64,000 bases of DNA, taken from contig NZ_KB913032.1 of NCBI RefSeq assembly GCF_000384215.1, positions 2,497,665 to 2,561,664 of the forward strand. The letters are read 5' to 3'. How positions within the stretch are numbered: the first letter of the stretch is position 1; each line of letters begins with the position of its first letter. The position numbers and the translations under genes were made by a program. The notes under the pieces are model-generated. The model was given only the letters and a program-made list of their open reading frames with translations, was not told the DNA's origin and made no database searches. Positions 25,162-35,390 of the stretch are shown here, in pieces. Source of the stretch: Amycolatopsis alba DSM 44262 (GTDB taxonomy: Bacteria; Actinomycetota; Actinomycetes; Mycobacteriales; Pseudonocardiaceae).

Positions 25162-26778
25162 TTACTTCGCCGCGACCTCGATGGACGAGTAGTCCGCGAG
25201 ACGACCGAAGTCGAGCTTCACGGTCTTCAGGCGGTTCGACTTGCCGCCGACGCCCTTCTCCTCCCACACGGGGATCTGCGGCAGGTCCTTCGCGATCAGG
25301 TCCTCGGCCTGCTGGTACAGCTTGATCGCGGCCGCCTTGTCGGCGGTCTGGTCAGCCTGGTTCAGCAGGGCGTCCACGGCCGGGTTCTTGTACGTGGAGT
25401 CGTTCGACGAACCGGTGCTCTTGTAGCGCGGGTTCAGGTAGTTCTCGATCGACGGGTAGTCGGCCGACCAGTCGGAGCGGCCCATGCCGGTCAGCTGGCG
25501 GTTGTTGACGATGCTGCGCCACTGGCCGAAGTCGGTCGCCGGGACGAAGTCGCATTCGACGCCGAGCGCGTTCTTGATGCTGTTGCACGCCGCGACCAGC
25601 GGCTCCTTGCGGCCACCGTCGGCGTTCGACGCGATGGTCAGCTTGCCGGTGAAGCCGGACTTCGCGAAGAGTTCCTTGGCCTTCACCGGATCGAACTTGC
25701 AGAACTCGCAGACACCCGGCCGGTATCCCTCGATACCGCGCGAAACATAGCCGTCGGCGGGCGAGTAGGTGTCGTTCATGACCGTCTTGACGATCTGCTC
25801 GCGGTCGATCGCCATCGCGATCGCCTTGCGCAGGTCCAGGTTGTCGTAGCCAGGGACGTAGTACGGGATCGCGAGCGCGCTGATGCCGAGCAGCTTCCCC
25901 TCGACCAGACGCTCACCGAGGTCGGTCTTGTACTTCCCGCCCGCCTTCGCCGCCGGCGGGAGCGCCTCCATGAAGTCGAGGCGGTTGCTCAGCAGATCCT
26001 GGTACGCGGTCTCCTGGCTGGTGTAGATGCGGACTTCCAGGTCCTTGAACTTGACCTTGTCCTCGCCCTGGTACTCGTCGAAGCGCGTGAGCTTCATGTT
26101 CTGGTTGGGCGTGCGCGAAACGAACTTCATCGGTCCGTTTCCGATCGGGGCCTTGGCGAACGCCTCCGGGTCGGCGAAGAACTTGTCCGGCAACGGCGCG
26201 AAGGCGAGGTAGCCGATCTTGGTGGCGAACACCGAGAACGGGCCCTTGAGGGTGACCTGGAACTCGTAGTCGTTCGCGACCTTGAGCCCGGACATCTCCT
26301 TGACGGTCGGCTCTTTGGCGCTGATCTCGTCATAGCCCTGGATCTGCTCGAAGAACGACGCGTTCTGCATGCCGTTCTTGCCGTTGGCGCTGTAGTTCCA
26401 CGCGTCGACGAAGTTCTTGGCCTTGACCTCGGTCCCGTCGTGGAACTTCCAGCCCTTTTTGAGCTTGATGTCGAAGACCTTCGAATCGGTCGTGGTGATC
26501 GATTCGGCCATCAGGTTGTACGGCTCGGCGGTGTCGGACTTGTAGCCGACCAGCGCCGAGAAGATCGGCTTGAGCGCCTTGGACCCACCGAGTTCGTTGG
26601 TGTTGGCGGGAATCAGCGTGTTCTCCGGCTCGGTGCCGTAGACCGAAACCGACGCGTTGGCGTCGGCGGCGCCGGATCCCTTGTTCTCCTTGGACCCACC
26701 ACCTCCACAGGCCGTCAGCAGCAGGGCCGCCGTGGCCACCACCGCCGTCGCTCCCCAGAACCCGCGTGAAGCCCGCAT
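25162..26778 (-). CDS. Peptide-binding lipoprotein of the ABC transporter (family 5 solute-binding protein)
   Basis: A 538-residue protein. The signal peptide ends in a lipobox LLTAC with Cys24 as lipid anchor, followed by a Gly/Ser linker. The solute-binding protein family 5 body (SBP_bac_5) includes KKGWKFHDGTEVKAKNFVDA and the AIDREQIVKTV segment typical of OppA/DppA. It is the first gene of the operon, with GGAGGGGAC before ATG. It captures peptides outside the membrane for the DppBCDF-like subunits downstream. Confidence 0.93.
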   Translation of the reverse strand: MRASRGFWGATAVVATAALLLTACGGGGSKENKGSGAADANASVSVYGTEPENTLIPANTNELGGSKALKPIFSALVGYKSDTAEPYNLMAESITTTDSKVFDIKLKKGWKFHDGTEVKAKNFVDAWNYSANGKNGMQNASFFEQIQGYDEISAKEPTVKEMSGLKVANDYEFQVTLKGPFSVFATKIGYLAFAPLPDKFFADPEAFAKAPIGNGPMKFVSRTPNQNMKLTRFDEYQGEDKVKFKDLEVRIYTSQETAYQDLLSNRLDFMEALPPAAKAGGKYKTDLGERLVEGKLLGISALAIPYYVPGYDNLDLRKAIAMAIDREQIVKTVMNDTYSPADGYVSRGIEGYRPGVCEFCKFDPVKAKELFAKSGFTGKLTIASNADGGRKEPLVAACNSIKNALGVECDFVPATDFGQWRSIVNNRQLTGMGRSDWSADYPSIENYLNPRYKSTGSSNDSTYKNPAVDALLNQADQTADKAAAIKLYQQAEDLIAKDLPQIPVWEEKGVGGKSNRLKTVKLDFGRLADYSSIEVAAK

Positions 26779-27035
26779 GTCCCCTCCAACTCTCGTCGTC
26801 GGATAGTCCGGCGGGCGCTGGTCGCGCCCCACCGCCCAGAAGGTGAGACGACGCTATGGGACAGGTGAAGGCGATCACAGTGCGTTGGTGTTGCAAATGG
26901 GTGACGGTATCCGGGACCACCCGGTCAGAGCACAACCTTGGTAGGAACGCGGCTGCGCCGAACGGGCTAATCCGGACTGGAGGTCACCACTTGATCACCG
27001 AAAGAAATGGCTTCACGCAACGGAAAACCCGGTTC

Positions 27036-27989
27036 TCACGCCAGTGACAGCGCGATCCCGTCGAGGATGTCGTGCTCGGAGATCACCAGTTCGTCAGGAC
27101 CACCGCGCGTGGCGAACTGCTCGGCCAGCACCTGCACGATCACCGAACCGCCGCCGATCACGTCGACCCGGCCGGGGTGGATCACCGGGTTCGCGGCGCG
27201 GGTCGCGTGGTCGGCTGTGAGGAGCGACTGCGCGACGCGGTCGATCTCGGCGTGGGAGAGCTTCGAGAGGTGCGTTCGCTCGGAGTCGTACTCCGACAGA
27301 CCTTGTGCCACGGCCGTCAGGGTCGTGACCGTCCCGGCGACACCGATCCACGTCTTGGCGGTGGACACGTCGACGACGTCGAAGGCCTCGGTGAGCACCT
27401 TGGCGGCCAGCTCGCGGGCTTCGGCGATCTCGCCTGCTGTCGGCGGGTCGGACTTCAGCGCGCGTTCGGTGATCCGCACGCAGCCGATGTCGACCGATTT
27501 GGCCGCGATGACCTCGGCCTGGCGACCGTCCCAGGTCCCGACCACGAGTTCGGTCGAGCCGCCGCCGACGTCGACCACCACGAAGGGACCGTCATCGGGA
27601 TCCTGCTCACCGACCGCGCCGGTGAAGGACAGTCGCGCCTCTTCGTCGCCGCTGATGACCTCGGCCTCGGTACCGAGCACCTCGCGGGTCATCGCGAAGA
27701 ACTCGTCGCGGTTGCCCGCGTCGCGAGTCGCCGACGTCGCGACCATGCGGACCTTCTCCACGCCCTTGCGGCGCGCGGCGATCGTGTAGTCGGCCAGCGC
27801 CTTGCGGGTGCGCTCGAGCGCCTCGGGGGCCAGCTTGCCGGTGGCGTCCACACCCTGTCCGAGGCGGACGATCCGCATCTCGCGGTGCAGGTCGCGCAGG
27901 TCGACCGTCCCGTCGTGACGGGGGGTCAGCTCGGCGACGAGCAGGCGGATGGAGTTGGTCCCACAGTCGATCGCGGCAACACGAGGCAT
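27036..27989 (-). CDS. ppx: Exopolyphosphatase / Ppx-GppA family
   Basis: A 317-residue short-form Ppx/GppA protein of the ASKHA fold. AAIDCGTNSIRLLVAE is phosphate motif 1, SATRDAGNRDEFF and the catalytic Glu in ISGDEEARLSF follow, and VDVGGGSTELV and GVAGTVTTL are further nucleotide or polyphosphate contact loops. The length matches the single-domain actinobacterial enzyme. It hydrolyses polyphosphate and/or pppGpp. It is the last member of the conserved eno-ftsB-DUF501-ppx cluster. Confidence 0.92.
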   Translation of the reverse strand: MPRVAAIDCGTNSIRLLVAELTPRHDGTVDLRDLHREMRIVRLGQGVDATGKLAPEALERTRKALADYTIAARRKGVEKVRMVATSATRDAGNRDEFFAMTREVLGTEAEVISGDEEARLSFTGAVGEQDPDDGPFVVVDVGGGSTELVVGTWDGRQAEVIAAKSVDIGCVRITERALKSDPPTAGEIAEARELAAKVLTEAFDVVDVSTAKTWIGVAGTVTTLTAVAQGLSEYDSERTHLSKLSHAEIDRVAQSLLTADHATRAANPVIHPGRVDVIGGGSVIVQVLAEQFATRGGPDELVISEHDILDGIALSLA

Positions 27990-28065
27990 GCCCCGGAGAT
28001 TACAGCGGAGCGGAGCTTCTCCGTTGAGGGTGGTGGCGGGGGCATGGATGGATAGTCAATGCCGA

Positions 28066-29220
28066 TCAGGTGGGTTTGGTGCTGTCGCTCGTCGGCGGCA
28101 CCGTCGTGGTCGTGGTGGTCGTCGTCGGCGAAGAGCAGGTCGTCGGCGGCGGAGTCGTGGTCGTCGGGCTCGTGCTCGACGTGGTCGGCTGCGTCTCCGT
28201 CACGGTGACAGTCGGGCACGGCGGCTTCGAGCTGCTCGTCGGCGGTTTCGACGAGGAAGAACCCGAATTGCTCGGCGGCAGCGAACTCGACGGCGGCGGC
28301 GTCACCGAACCGGGCGGCGTCGACGGCACCGGAGGCGGCGGAACCGAGGTGGGCGGCGGCGCGGCGGCCGCGTTCGGGGCGCCGATCGGCACCCTGCTGT
28401 CTGGCGTCGGCAGCACCCCGGTGCGGTAGGCCTCGGCCCAGATCAGCACGGTGTTCACGTAGGTGTCGGAGTTGTTGTAGCGGAAAACGGCCGCGCGCAA
28501 CTGGTCCGGTTTGGACAGATCGAGCCCGCCGGAGCAGAGGTAGCGGCCGGTGCCCAGCGCCGCGTCGAAGATGTTGTTCGGATTGGACTCGCCGTCGCCG
28601 TTGCCGTCGGAGGCGTAGCGGGCCCAGGTCGACGGAATGAACTGCGTCGGGCCGACGGCGCGGTCCCAGACCGTGTCGCCGTCGTATTTGCCGCCGTCGG
28701 TGTCGGGGATGGCCGCGAACGGTCCGGCCCCGTTGAGCTGCGGGCCGAGGATCGGTTCGAGGGTGTTGCCCTTCGCGTCGACGTAACCGCCGCGCGCGTG
28801 ATTGGACTCGATCCGGCCGATACTCGCGATCAGCGCCCAGTCGATGTGACAGCCGGGCTGTTCGGCGATGAGGATGTCGGCGGCTTTGCGGTACGCGGCG
28901 AGCGCGGTGACCGGGATGCCGAGCGGACCGTTGGGGAGTTCGTCCGCGGGAAGCGGGAGCGGGGTCGGCGCGTTCGGCAGGCTGCCGTCGACACCGATCT
29001 GCTGGACGAGCGGGTTCTTCGGGTCATAGCCGCCGACGAGGGCGACGTTGTCGGTATGGACCGTGCTCGCCGTCGCGGCCCAGCTGCCGGCACCGACGAC
29101 CGCGGCACCGGCCGGGACGATGGCGAGGACACCTCCGGTCACCGCGGCGATCGTGCGGTGCCGGAGACAGAGTCTCCGGACATGACCGGTCACCGCGCCT
29201 GGCACGTGCCTCACGCGCAT
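28066..29220 (-). CDS. Lytic transglycosylase with low-complexity Pro/Ser/Thr tail
   Basis: A 384-residue protein. It has an N-terminal membrane anchor (about 25-50) and an SLT-type catalytic region (about 100-250). The catalytic Glu is in ASIGRIESNH, and AVGPTQFIPSTW is the conserved following motif. The last 110 residues are nearly all Pro, Ser, Thr and Lys, with a run of Thr, probably an extended wall-spanning segment. It cleaves peptidoglycan glycan strands. It sits between DUF501 and ppx. Confidence 0.85.
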   Translation of the reverse strand: MRVRHVPGAVTGHVRRLCLRHRTIAAVTGGVLAIVPAGAAVVGAGSWAATASTVHTDNVALVGGYDPKNPLVQQIGVDGSLPNAPTPLPLPADELPNGPLGIPVTALAAYRKAADILIAEQPGCHIDWALIASIGRIESNHARGGYVDAKGNTLEPILGPQLNGAGPFAAIPDTDGGKYDGDTVWDRAVGPTQFIPSTWARYASDGNGDGESNPNNIFDAALGTGRYLCSGGLDLSKPDQLRAAVFRYNNSDTYVNTVLIWAEAYRTGVLPTPDSRVPIGAPNAAAAPPPTSVPPPPVPSTPPGSVTPPPSSSLPPSNSGSSSSKPPTSSSKPPCPTVTVTETQPTTSSTSPTTTTPPPTTCSSPTTTTTTTTVPPTSDSTKPT

Positions 29221-29403
29221 ACCTCAGAACCCTCCCGGCGGATCGCGACTCGACGATCCGGTACTTCCCCACCCCGACAACGCTCGACCGTGCCCAGCCT
29301 GCCGCATACGGTGACCGGTTTCACCCCATAGGGGAGGACCAGTTTGCCGACAAAGGATGAATTAACCCACCTGGAGGAACTATCTGTGCACCGGGTGTCG
29401 GTG

Positions 29404-29919
29404 TTACCCCTGGCAGTCGCCCGACGGCCAGCCGTTGGCCTTGAGCAGGGCGAGGGTCTCGTCGCCGAACGGGTTCACGCCGGGGCCGACGGCGAGCGTG
29501 TGCGCCAGGTGGACGTGCAGGCATTTGACGCGGCCGGGCATCCCGCCCGCGCTGACCTCGTGGCCGAGCGAATCGATGGCGTCGCGTTCGGCGAGGTAGC
29601 TCTCGTGGGTCTTCTGGTAGGCGGCCGCCAGCTCGGGGTCCTCCGCGAGCCGGTCGGTCATCTCCTTCATCAGCCCGGACGCCTCGAGCGTGCCGACCAT
29701 CGAAGTCAGCTTCGGGCAGGTCAAGTAGTAGAGCGTGGGGAACGGGGTGCCGTCGTCGAGGCGGGGGCTGGTCTGCACGACCGACGGGTGGCCGCTCGGG
29801 CAGCGCGCGGCGACGGCGCGCAGCGCACGGGGTGCCCGGCCGAGCTGTTCCGCGATGATCTCGCGGTCGGCGTCGGTCACAGGCTCGTATGAAGACTTTT
29901 CCGTGCTGTTCACGCCCAT
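29404..29919 (-). CDS. DUF501 family protein
   Basis: A 171-residue protein with the conserved DUF501 pattern: EQLGRAPRALRAVAARCPSG, PTLYYLTCPKLTSMVGTLEASG and CLHVHLAHTLA. Cys and His positions in the last two blocks could bind metal. There is no signal peptide. It is found next to ftsB/divIC and eno across actinobacteria, as here, but its activity is not known. Confidence 0.88.
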   Translation of the reverse strand: MGVNSTEKSSYEPVTDADREIIAEQLGRAPRALRAVAARCPSGHPSVVQTSPRLDDGTPFPTLYYLTCPKLTSMVGTLEASGLMKEMTDRLAEDPELAAAYQKTHESYLAERDAIDSLGHEVSAGGMPGRVKCLHVHLAHTLAVGPGVNPFGDETLALLKANGWPSGDCQG

Positions 29920-29937
29920 AAGGCTAAAGGGAGAGCT

Positions 29938-30480
29938 TCAGCCGCCCGCGACCTGATCCCACAGCTTCTCGTACCAGGAGCCGGCGGGCACCGGCTGCTG
30001 GCCTTGCGGCTCTCCCTGCTCGGGTGCCTTGTCCTCGGGCAGCTGCACGATGTACGGCGTCTCGCCGGGCTTCACGAAACCGAAGCGCTTACGCGCCTCC
30101 GCCTCGATCTGGGCGGGGTCGCTCAGCTCGGCCTTGCGGCCCTCCAGCTGGGCGACGCTCCGCTGCAGTTCGGACTGCAACTGCTGCTGCTCGTTCACCT
30201 CGGACTTCTGGCTGAGGTACGTGCGCAGCGGGACGGCGATGGTGAACGCGAGCGCGCACACCACGATCGCCACCACCGCGGCCCGGCGGGTGGTGGACAT
30301 GCCGAGCACCTTCGCGGCACCCGATGCCCTCTTCGCCGCCAGGCTGCGGCGCAGCCGGGTTCGGGCGCGGACCTCCGTCGTCGTGGTGCGGCGCGCGCTC
30401 TCCGGACGGCGGCCCCTGCTGGAGCCGCCTCCGTCCGCACGCCCGCTACGACGGGTCCGCGCCCTCCCCCGGTCTGCCAT
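29938..30480 (-). CDS. FtsB/DivIC-like septum formation initiator
   Basis: A 180-residue single-pass membrane protein. It has a long basic cytoplasmic N-terminus (about 60 residues), one transmembrane helix (about 67-85), and an extracytoplasmic coiled coil (LSQKSEVNEQQQLQSELQ and onward). The motif KRFGFVKPGETPYIV is typical of actinobacterial DivIC/FtsB, and a Pro/Gln-rich tail follows. It probably scaffolds FtsQ/FtsL at the septum. It starts 6 bases after eno ends. Confidence 0.88.
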   Translation of the reverse strand: MADRGRARTRRSGRADGGGSSRGRRPESARRTTTTEVRARTRLRRSLAAKRASGAAKVLGMSTTRRAAVVAIVVCALAFTIAVPLRTYLSQKSEVNEQQQLQSELQRSVAQLEGRKAELSDPAQIEAEARKRFGFVKPGETPYIVQLPEDKAPEQGEPQGQQPVPAGSWYEKLWDQVAGG

Positions 30481-30486
30481 GGCTGG

Positions 30487-31818
<1,332 letters not shown>

Positions 31819-31878
31819 CTAGCCGTCGGCGCCGTTCACCCGTTGGAGGCACGCGCCACAAAGCGCGGTGACCCGTAC

Positions 31879-32367
31879 TTATTCCGTGGGTGGTTCACCT
31901 GCGCGGACTTCACGCCAGCCCGACGGAAGCTCGACGGTGTCGGAGAACTGCTGCCAGAAAGTCCAGCTGTTGCCGCCGATGTCGGAGACGGTGAACACGC
32001 GCGCGCCGTAGGGCTGGTCCTGGGGCGCGTCGAGGTCCACGTCCTCGCCGAGAGCGGCACGGACCCGCTCGTACTGCGCGTCGGCGTCGGGGACGTAGAC
32101 GATGTTCAGCTGCCCGACCGGGCCGTCGACACCCTTGGCCTGCCAGTACTCGGGGCCGACCCCGGCCAGCTGGATCTTGGCCGGGCCGGCGCACAGCGTG
32201 GCCTGGAACACCTCTCCGGAGGCGTCGGCGAAGCGCACTTCCTCGGTGAACCCGAACACTCTGACCAGCCACGCGACCGCTTCGGTCGCGTCGGCGTAGT
32301 AGAGGTACGGCGCGAGCCCGAGGTAGCCGGGCTCGTTCTCGGGCCTATCCGCTTCGGCACTGCTCAT
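31879..32367 (-). CDS. VOC/glyoxalase-like protein
   Basis: A protein of about 162 residues with one pair of beta-alpha-beta-beta-beta modules. LYYADATEAVAWLVRVFGF and the C-terminal VSDIGGNSWTFWQQ are typical of the vicinal oxygen chelate family. It has not kept an obvious complete glyoxalase I metal set. Starts at 32385 and 32367 are both possible. The function may be antibiotic or aldehyde related; no partner gene supports a choice. Confidence 0.8.
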   Translation of the reverse strand: MSSAEADRPENEPGYLGLAPYLYYADATEAVAWLVRVFGFTEEVRFADASGEVFQATLCAGPAKIQLAGVGPEYWQAKGVDGPVGQLNIVYVPDADAQYERVRAALGEDVDLDAPQDQPYGARVFTVSDIGGNSWTFWQQFSDTVELPSGWREVRAGEPPTE

Positions 32368-32438
32368 GGCAGGACAGTCCACCATGACCGTTTCAGCAGT
32401 CGAGATCGGCCCTGCCCAGGGGTATCGTGGAGCGGACC

Positions 32439-32852
32439 ATGATGGATGCCGAACCCGCCCCAGAACCCGGTCAGGACTCGTCCGGCGAGTCTCGGTTCCG
32501 CGCTTTCCGACAGGCTGAGGCGCTGGTCGAAAGCCGCAGGCCGCTCGACGCCCTCAAAGCCCTCGGCCCCTTGCTGGAGGAAGAAACCGACAAGCCGAGC
32601 GTTCAGTTGCTGGCGGGCCGCGCGTATTTCCACTCCGCACAGTTGCGGCGGGCCGAACGTGCCTTCACCCGTGTGCTGGAACTGGACCCCACCGATCATT
32701 ACGCGCGGTTCGTGCTCGGCCGGACCCTCCAGCGCCTCGGCAGGCTGACCGAGGCGCTCGCGCAGATGCGGATCGCGTCGGCGATGCATCCGATCCCGGA
32801 GTATCTGGAAGCGATCAGCGAGGTCAGCGCGCGGATCGCGTTGCGCGACTGA
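32439..32852 (+). CDS. TPR-domain protein
   Basis: A small protein of about 137 residues made of roughly three TPR-like helical pairs. LLAGRAYFHSAQLRRAERAF and FVLGRTLQRLGRLTEALA show the TPR spacing. It has no membrane helix or catalytic motif and probably mediates protein contacts. The ATG at 32439 has GTGGAG at a normal distance. It is a monocistronic gene ending 19 bases before a dispersed repeat copy. Confidence 0.75.
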   Translation: MMDAEPAPEPGQDSSGESRFRAFRQAEALVESRRPLDALKALGPLLEEETDKPSVQLLAGRAYFHSAQLRRAERAFTRVLELDPTDHYARFVLGRTLQRLGRLTEALAQMRIASAMHPIPEYLEAISEVSARIALRD

Positions 32853-32871
32853 CCCGCCCGCCGTCGCCGCG

Positions 32872-32894
32872 GGAGCAAGGGACCTTTGCTCTCA
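32872..32894. repeat. 23-bp dispersed repeat (half copy)
   Basis: This stretch, starting GGAGCAAGGGACC and ending TTTGCTCTCA, is identical over 23 bases to 61885-61907, where it is one arm of a large hairpin. Its inner 17 bases are nearly palindromic. It contains the stop codon of the cupin/XRE gene. Confidence 0.7.
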
Positions 32895-33461
32895 TTTGGA
32901 CCTGGCCCGCAGGTGGGCCCGCTCGCCCTGCTTGCCGAACAGCACCAGCAGTTCCACCGGCCCCGGCCCCGCGCTCCCGAACCAGTGCGGCACGCGCGTG
33001 TCGAATTCCGCGGCCTCGCCGGGCCCCATCGTGAAGTCGCGGTCACCGAGCACCGCCCGCAACCGTCCACTGAGGACGTACATCCATTCGTAGCCCTCGT
33101 GCGTCCGCTGCACCGGTTCGATGTCTTCGACCGGGATCAGCAGTTTGAACGCCTGCGGCTGGCCCGGCTGCGCGGTCAGCGACCAGGCGGTGAACCTGCC
33201 GAACTTCTGCGGTTTCATCCGGACCCGCGGGTCGGACGGCTCGGGTTCGCCGACCAGTTCGTCGAGCGGGACCTGATGCGCCGCGGACAACGTGAGCAGC
33301 AGTTCCAGGGTGGCCTTCCGGGTGCCCGATTCGAGCCGCGAGAGCGTGCTGGCGGATATCCCCGTCGCCTCCGACAGCGCGGACAGGGTGGTGCCGCGTT
33401 CCTTACGGAGCAGTTTGAGCTTCGGGCCGACCTCGGCGAGCCGTCGTTCGATGTCCTCCAT
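32892..33461 (-). CDS. XRE-cupin transcriptional regulator
   Basis: A 189-residue regulator. The N-terminal HTH_3 domain (about 10-65) has LSALSEATGISASTLSRLES. The C-terminal cupin (about 110-180) has EGYEWMYVLSGRLRAVLG and FDTRVPHWFG, a small-molecule sensor fold. The start at 33461 has GGAGG upstream. It is transcribed divergently from a thioredoxin-reductase-like gene and probably controls it through the repeated TTTGCCARAT sites between them. Its stop codon is inside a dispersed repeat. Confidence 0.88.
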   Translation of the reverse strand: MEDIERRLAEVGPKLKLLRKERGTTLSALSEATGISASTLSRLESGTRKATLELLLTLSAAHQVPLDELVGEPEPSDPRVRMKPQKFGRFTAWSLTAQPGQPQAFKLLIPVEDIEPVQRTHEGYEWMYVLSGRLRAVLGDRDFTMGPGEAAEFDTRVPHWFGSAGPGPVELLVLFGKQGERAHLRARSK

Positions 33462-33469
33462 GCCTCCAG

Positions 33470-33500
33470 TTTGCCAAATCGGCAATGAACTTTGCCAGAT
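33470..33500. promoter_or_regulatory. Repeated TTTGCCARAT operator in divergent promoter region
   Basis: TTTGCCAAAT (33470-33479) and TTTGCCAGAT (33491-33500) are direct repeats 21 bp apart. The first also forms an inverted repeat TTGCC-N5-GGCAA (33471-33485). It lies between the divergent XRE-cupin and FAD oxidoreductase genes, a natural operator position. Confidence 0.5.
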
Positions 33501-33527
33501 TTCGAAGAATTACGGATGCTCGGGAGC

Positions 33528-34436
33528 ATGGACAACGAATATGACGTGGTGATCATCGGCGGTGGTGCCGCGGGCCTCAGCGCGGCCTTGGTACTGGGCA
33601 GGGCGCGGCGCAAGGTCGTCGTGATCGACGGCGGCACCCCGCGCAACGCCCCGGCCGCGCACGCGCACGGTTTCCTGACCAGGGACGGAATTCCACCCAA
33701 AGAATTACTGGAGACAGGCCGTGACGAAGTCCGCGGCTACGGCGTCGAGATCATCGACGATGTCGTGCACCGGCTGCGGCACGACAAGGCGGTGGAGCTG
33801 GCGAGCGGCCGGGTCATCAGCGGTCGCCGGATCATCGTGACCACCGGGCTGGCCGACGAACTGCCGGACGTCCCTGGCGTCGCGGAGCGCTTCGGCAACG
33901 ACGTGCTGCACTGCCCGTACTGCCACGGGTGGGAAGTGCGCGATCAGCGTTTCGGCGTGCTCGCCACCTCCGACAAGTCGGTCCACCAGGCGCTGATCGT
34001 CTGGCAGTGGAGCAAGGATCTGACGTTCTTCACGCACACTCAGCAGATCCCGGCCGAGGACCGGGCGAAGCTGACGGGGCTGGGCATCCGGATCGTCGAC
34101 GGGAAGGTGTCCGAACTCGCCGTCGAAAACGACCGGCTGACCGGTGTCCGGATGGTCGACGGCGAACTCGTCGAACGCGATGTCGTGTTCGTCGGCCCGA
34201 AGTTCGTCCCGCACGACAAGCTGCTGGCCCAGGTCGGCTGCGCGCGTACCGAAGCCGGTTCGATCGAGGTGGACGCGCAGGGCAGGACGAGCGTCGACGG
34301 CGTCTGGGCGGCGGGCAACGTCGTCGATCCGATGGCGCAACTGGTCGTCGCGGCAGGCGACGCCTACCGGATGGCCACGGCGCTCAATTTCGATCTGGTC
34401 CTCGAGGATCAGGGCGCGACGCTGGCGTCCGCGTAG
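33528..34436 (+). CDS. NAD(P)/FAD-dependent oxidoreductase, thioredoxin-reductase-like
   Basis: A 302-residue flavoprotein. FAD-binding YDVVIIGGGAAGLSAALVLG is at the N-terminus and a redox pair CPYC in LHCPYCHGWEVRDQ is near residue 130. NAD(P) contacts occur later, and the final FAD motif is VWAAGNVVDPMAQL. It resembles the thioredoxin-reductase-like subgroup with HCPYCHG whose partner protein is often not thioredoxin. One TTA codon occurs at 33705-33707 (residue 60). Start 33516 is an alternative. It is regulated, by inference, by the divergent XRE-cupin protein. Confidence 0.88.
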   Translation: MDNEYDVVIIGGGAAGLSAALVLGRARRKVVVIDGGTPRNAPAAHAHGFLTRDGIPPKELLETGRDEVRGYGVEIIDDVVHRLRHDKAVELASGRVISGRRIIVTTGLADELPDVPGVAERFGNDVLHCPYCHGWEVRDQRFGVLATSDKSVHQALIVWQWSKDLTFFTHTQQIPAEDRAKLTGLGIRIVDGKVSELAVENDRLTGVRMVDGELVERDVVFVGPKFVPHDKLLAQVGCARTEAGSIEVDAQGRTSVDGVWAAGNVVDPMAQLVVAAGDAYRMATALNFDLVLEDQGATLASA

Positions 34437-35116
34437 GCGTCGGCCGCGCTGAAGACTTCCTGGGCGTAGGGAACCGGCTGCTCGAACGTCCGCATCGACT
34501 TCCACCAGCCTTCCGGGGTGGCGACGTCGTCACCCGCGGCGCACAGGTAGCGGGCGGTGGTGAAGGCGGCGTCGTCGAGGTCCTTCGGATCCGGCTGCTT
34601 GCCGTCGCTTCTGGCCCTCGCCGCGTGTTTCGCCCAGACAGCGGGCTCGAGGGTGATCGGACCGGGCCTGCCCTGCGCCGCTTCGACATGGGAAATGCCG
34701 GCGAGGGTCGCCCACGAGAGGTGACAGCCCGGCTTCTGCCGCCGAAGCCACATCTCGGCCCGGCCGTAAGCGGACAGATCGGTGGCGGAGAGCTTGGTCT
34801 TGGCGGCCACCCGGTTCGCCCAGGTCTCCAATTCCGCCGCGTCGGAAACGGTCGGCCGGTCGGGCGGCGCGGCGAGCCCGGCCCGCGGCGTCGCCACCCC
34901 TGGCTGCGGCTTCTGGTCGGGGACCGCGAGCGCGGCCTGGGGCTGTTGCGGCGGCGGGGGCGGTTCCTCCCCCTCCGGCCGGTTCACTCCGACGGTCATG
35001 ATCAAGATCACCCCCGTGAGCACGAGCCCGCCCGCGAAAGCGAGCTTGGGGACGTACGGCGGCAGAGGGCGCGCTGGGTGCTCCGGGGCTTCGGTGCTCT
35101 GGGCGGTTTCGGCCAC
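34409..35116 (-). CDS. Transglycosylase-like lipoprotein-position protein, reduced catalytic region
   Basis: A 235-residue protein. It has a single N-terminal membrane helix (about 25-45), a Pro/Gln-rich linker (about 50-90) and a domain that aligns with the catalytic part of the transglycosylase at 28066: PGCHLSWATLAGISHVEAAQ matches the PGCHIDWALIASIGRIESNH block and keeps the Glu. The conserved GPTQFIPSTW motif seen in the other protein is absent. It may be inactive or a binding protein. It overlaps the FAD oxidoreductase gene by 28 bases in convergent orientation. It occupies the position of lpqU in the mycobacterial cluster. Confidence 0.7.
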   Translation of the reverse strand: MAETAQSTEAPEHPARPLPPYVPKLAFAGGLVLTGVILIMTVGVNRPEGEEPPPPPQQPQAALAVPDQKPQPGVATPRAGLAAPPDRPTVSDAAELETWANRVAAKTKLSATDLSAYGRAEMWLRRQKPGCHLSWATLAGISHVEAAQGRPGPITLEPAVWAKHAARARSDGKQPDPKDLDDAAFTTARYLCAAGDDVATPEGWWKSMRTFEQPVPYAQEVFSAADAYADASVAP

Positions 35117-35186
35117 CCGGTCAGGTTACTTCGCCACACTTCCGGGCGATGACCCATTCGGCTTACGAAGCCAACTGACGGTAAAG

Positions 35187-35220
35187 CGAATCGGTGACCG
35201 GTCCCCTGGCGGCCGATTCG
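35187..35220. promoter_or_regulatory. 8-bp inverted repeat in the divergent intergenic region
   Basis: CGAATCGG (35187-35194) and CCGATTCG (35213-35220) are perfect complements separated by 18 bases. It lies upstream of the minus-strand transglycosylase-like gene. It could be an operator; there is no other support. Confidence 0.25.
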
Positions 35221-35334
35221 TTATGTGAACTCCCGAGGTCGCGCTGACCTGGGGATGCTCGTGAGCACCTCGTCCGATCAAGACCCTTTCGAACGTTTCG
35301 TCCACTTCCGGACCGCGTCACTCTCCCTGGACTT

Positions 35335-35353
35335 TCAGGGAAGCCTTACCTAA
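35335..35353. promoter_or_regulatory. DtxR/IdeR-type iron box upstream of efeUOB
   Basis: TCAGGGAAGCCTTACCTAA matches the known DtxR/IdeR consensus TTAGGTTAGSCTAACCTAA at 15 of 19 positions. It is 37 bases upstream of the efeU start codon. Repression by an iron-loaded DtxR/IdeR protein would fit an iron uptake operon. Confidence 0.65.
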
Positions 35354-35390
35354 AACCAGGAGGTTCAGTCAGACGACCAGGGAGAACGAC

